Source: a bacterium (GTDB lineage Bacteria > Armatimonadota > UBA5829). Taken from it: DNA of 64,000 nucleotides. Shown here one piece after another: positions 63,537 through 64,000 of the stretch (its first letter is position 1; each line of letters starts with the position of its first letter). The notes under the pieces are model-generated. The model had not been told where the DNA came from and did no database searches. It saw only the letters and a program-made list of their open reading frames with translations. Location of the stretch: NCBI GenBank assembly GCA_021372295.1, contig JAJFUS010000030.1, forward strand, positions 1 to 64,000, written 5' to 3'. The position numbers and the translations under genes were made by a program.

Positions 63537-64000
63537 CTACTCATGTAAGAGCAAGAGTATTTCCCGCCACACAGCCTCCACAGACTCGCGCAACGACTGC
63601 ATGTCCGAATCGTTTCGGATCACTCGGTCGGCACGGCGAACTTTGTCGGTCATGGACATTTGCGAGCCGATTCGGCGCAGCGCCTCGTCCCGGGATATAC
63701 CGCCTCTGCTAGTCAGACGACGTATCTGGGTCTCTTGTTCCGCCGCAACCACGATTACTTCATCCACAATCGACTCCATGCCGCATTCCATCAGCAGCGG
63801 AATCTCCACCACAAGCACAGAGCTTTCTGAGCCCGGCTCATCTCGGAACGCTCTTATCGCTCTGTTAATCTTCGCGATGATGCGCGGGTGAGTGATGGTG
63901 TCCAGATCATGCCTGGCCTCAGGATCGGCGAATATTATCCCGGCAAGAACCTGCCTGTCGATCTGCCCGCCAGCGGCAAGCACTGCTGAACCGAAATGCG
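63537..64000 (-). CDS. coaE: Dephospho-CoA kinase, C-terminal part (runs off the window)
   Basis: The last enzyme of coenzyme A synthesis, phosphorylating dephospho-CoA. The visible roughly 153 residues begin HFGSAVLAAGGQIDR and include ITHPRIIAKINRAI, VVEIPLLMECGMESIVDEVIVVAA, TSRGGISRDEALRRIGSQMSMTDKVRRADRVIRNDSDM, the conserved lid and C-terminal signatures of CoaE. The P-loop N-terminus lies outside the window. A 293-bp gap separates it from the surface cluster. Confidence 0.93.
   Translation of the reverse strand, partial: HFGSAVLAAGGQIDRQVLAGIIFADPEARHDLDTITHPRIIAKINRAIRAFRDEPGSESSVLVVEIPLLMECGMESIVDEVIVVAAEQETQIRRLTSRGGISRDEALRRIGSQMSMTDKVRRADRVIRNDSDMQSLRESVEAVWREILLLLHE

Overview
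The window looks like the chromosome of an uncultured diderm bacterium related to the Terrabacteria; Armatimonadota is my best guess, with low confidence. Three things point there. The order alaS - ruvX - mltG - yqeG - aroE and a complete atpI-B-E-F-H-A-G-D-C operon recall Firmicutes-like neighbourhoods. The LptD-like outer-membrane barrel and CsgG-like proteins imply an outer membrane. The large secreted Ig-repeat proteins and the GH78-type protein fit lineages rich in surface proteins. No taxonomic marker in the window settles the question.

Layout. 1-7.1 kb (minus): a tight operon alaS, a large membrane protein with a phosphatase-like ectodomain, ruvX, mltG, yqeG and the start of aroE. 7.2-9.7 kb (minus): a membrane protein, a PfkB sugar kinase, a tautomerase and a GNAT acetyltransferase. 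10.0-11.2 kb (plus): a zinc-ribbon-like unknown protein and an orphan mraZ behind a promoter carrying four 10-bp-spaced MraZ-type boxes. 11.4-14.1 kb (minus): two S41 (CtpA-like) proteins, the first of which has lost its catalytic dyad. 14.5-21.2 kb (minus): ispDF, a PIN/TRAM protein, nuoABCD with a small membrane protein inserted, and a transglutaminase. 21.2-30.2 kb (minus): the ATP synthase operon, also with a small membrane protein inserted, preceded by a degenerate ABC ATPase and its small membrane partner. 30.6-36.9 kb: recQ (plus), then folK, two GspF/PilC proteins and a DnaJ-TPR protein (minus). 37-41.5 kb: an aldose epimerase and a GH78-like protein with arginine-rich C-terminal repeats. 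41.7-45.1 kb (plus): a PAS-GAF-SpoIIE phosphatase and an ECF sigma factor. 45.1-63.2 kb (minus): a cluster of six exported proteins. 63.5-64 kb: partial coaE.

The most striking coding region is 45.1-63.2 kb. In transcription order it encodes a FlgT/CsgG-like protein, a subtilisin, a surface protein, a giant (about 2985 aa) Ig-repeat protein, a second CsgG-like protein and an Ig + OstA + beta-barrel protein. Three neighbouring members end in the same duplicated GWN...GYW domain. I propose it as a surface-structure export and assembly locus; this is inference.

The intergenic DNA is also unusual. Five copies of a mosaic element made of consecutive hairpins share a 38-bp palindrome whose arms differ between copies but stay complementary. 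A second class consists of 7-8-bp-period repeats, often as inverted arms, inside the atp and nuo operons and near gene ends. No tRNA, rRNA, CRISPR array, transposase or phage gene was seen.
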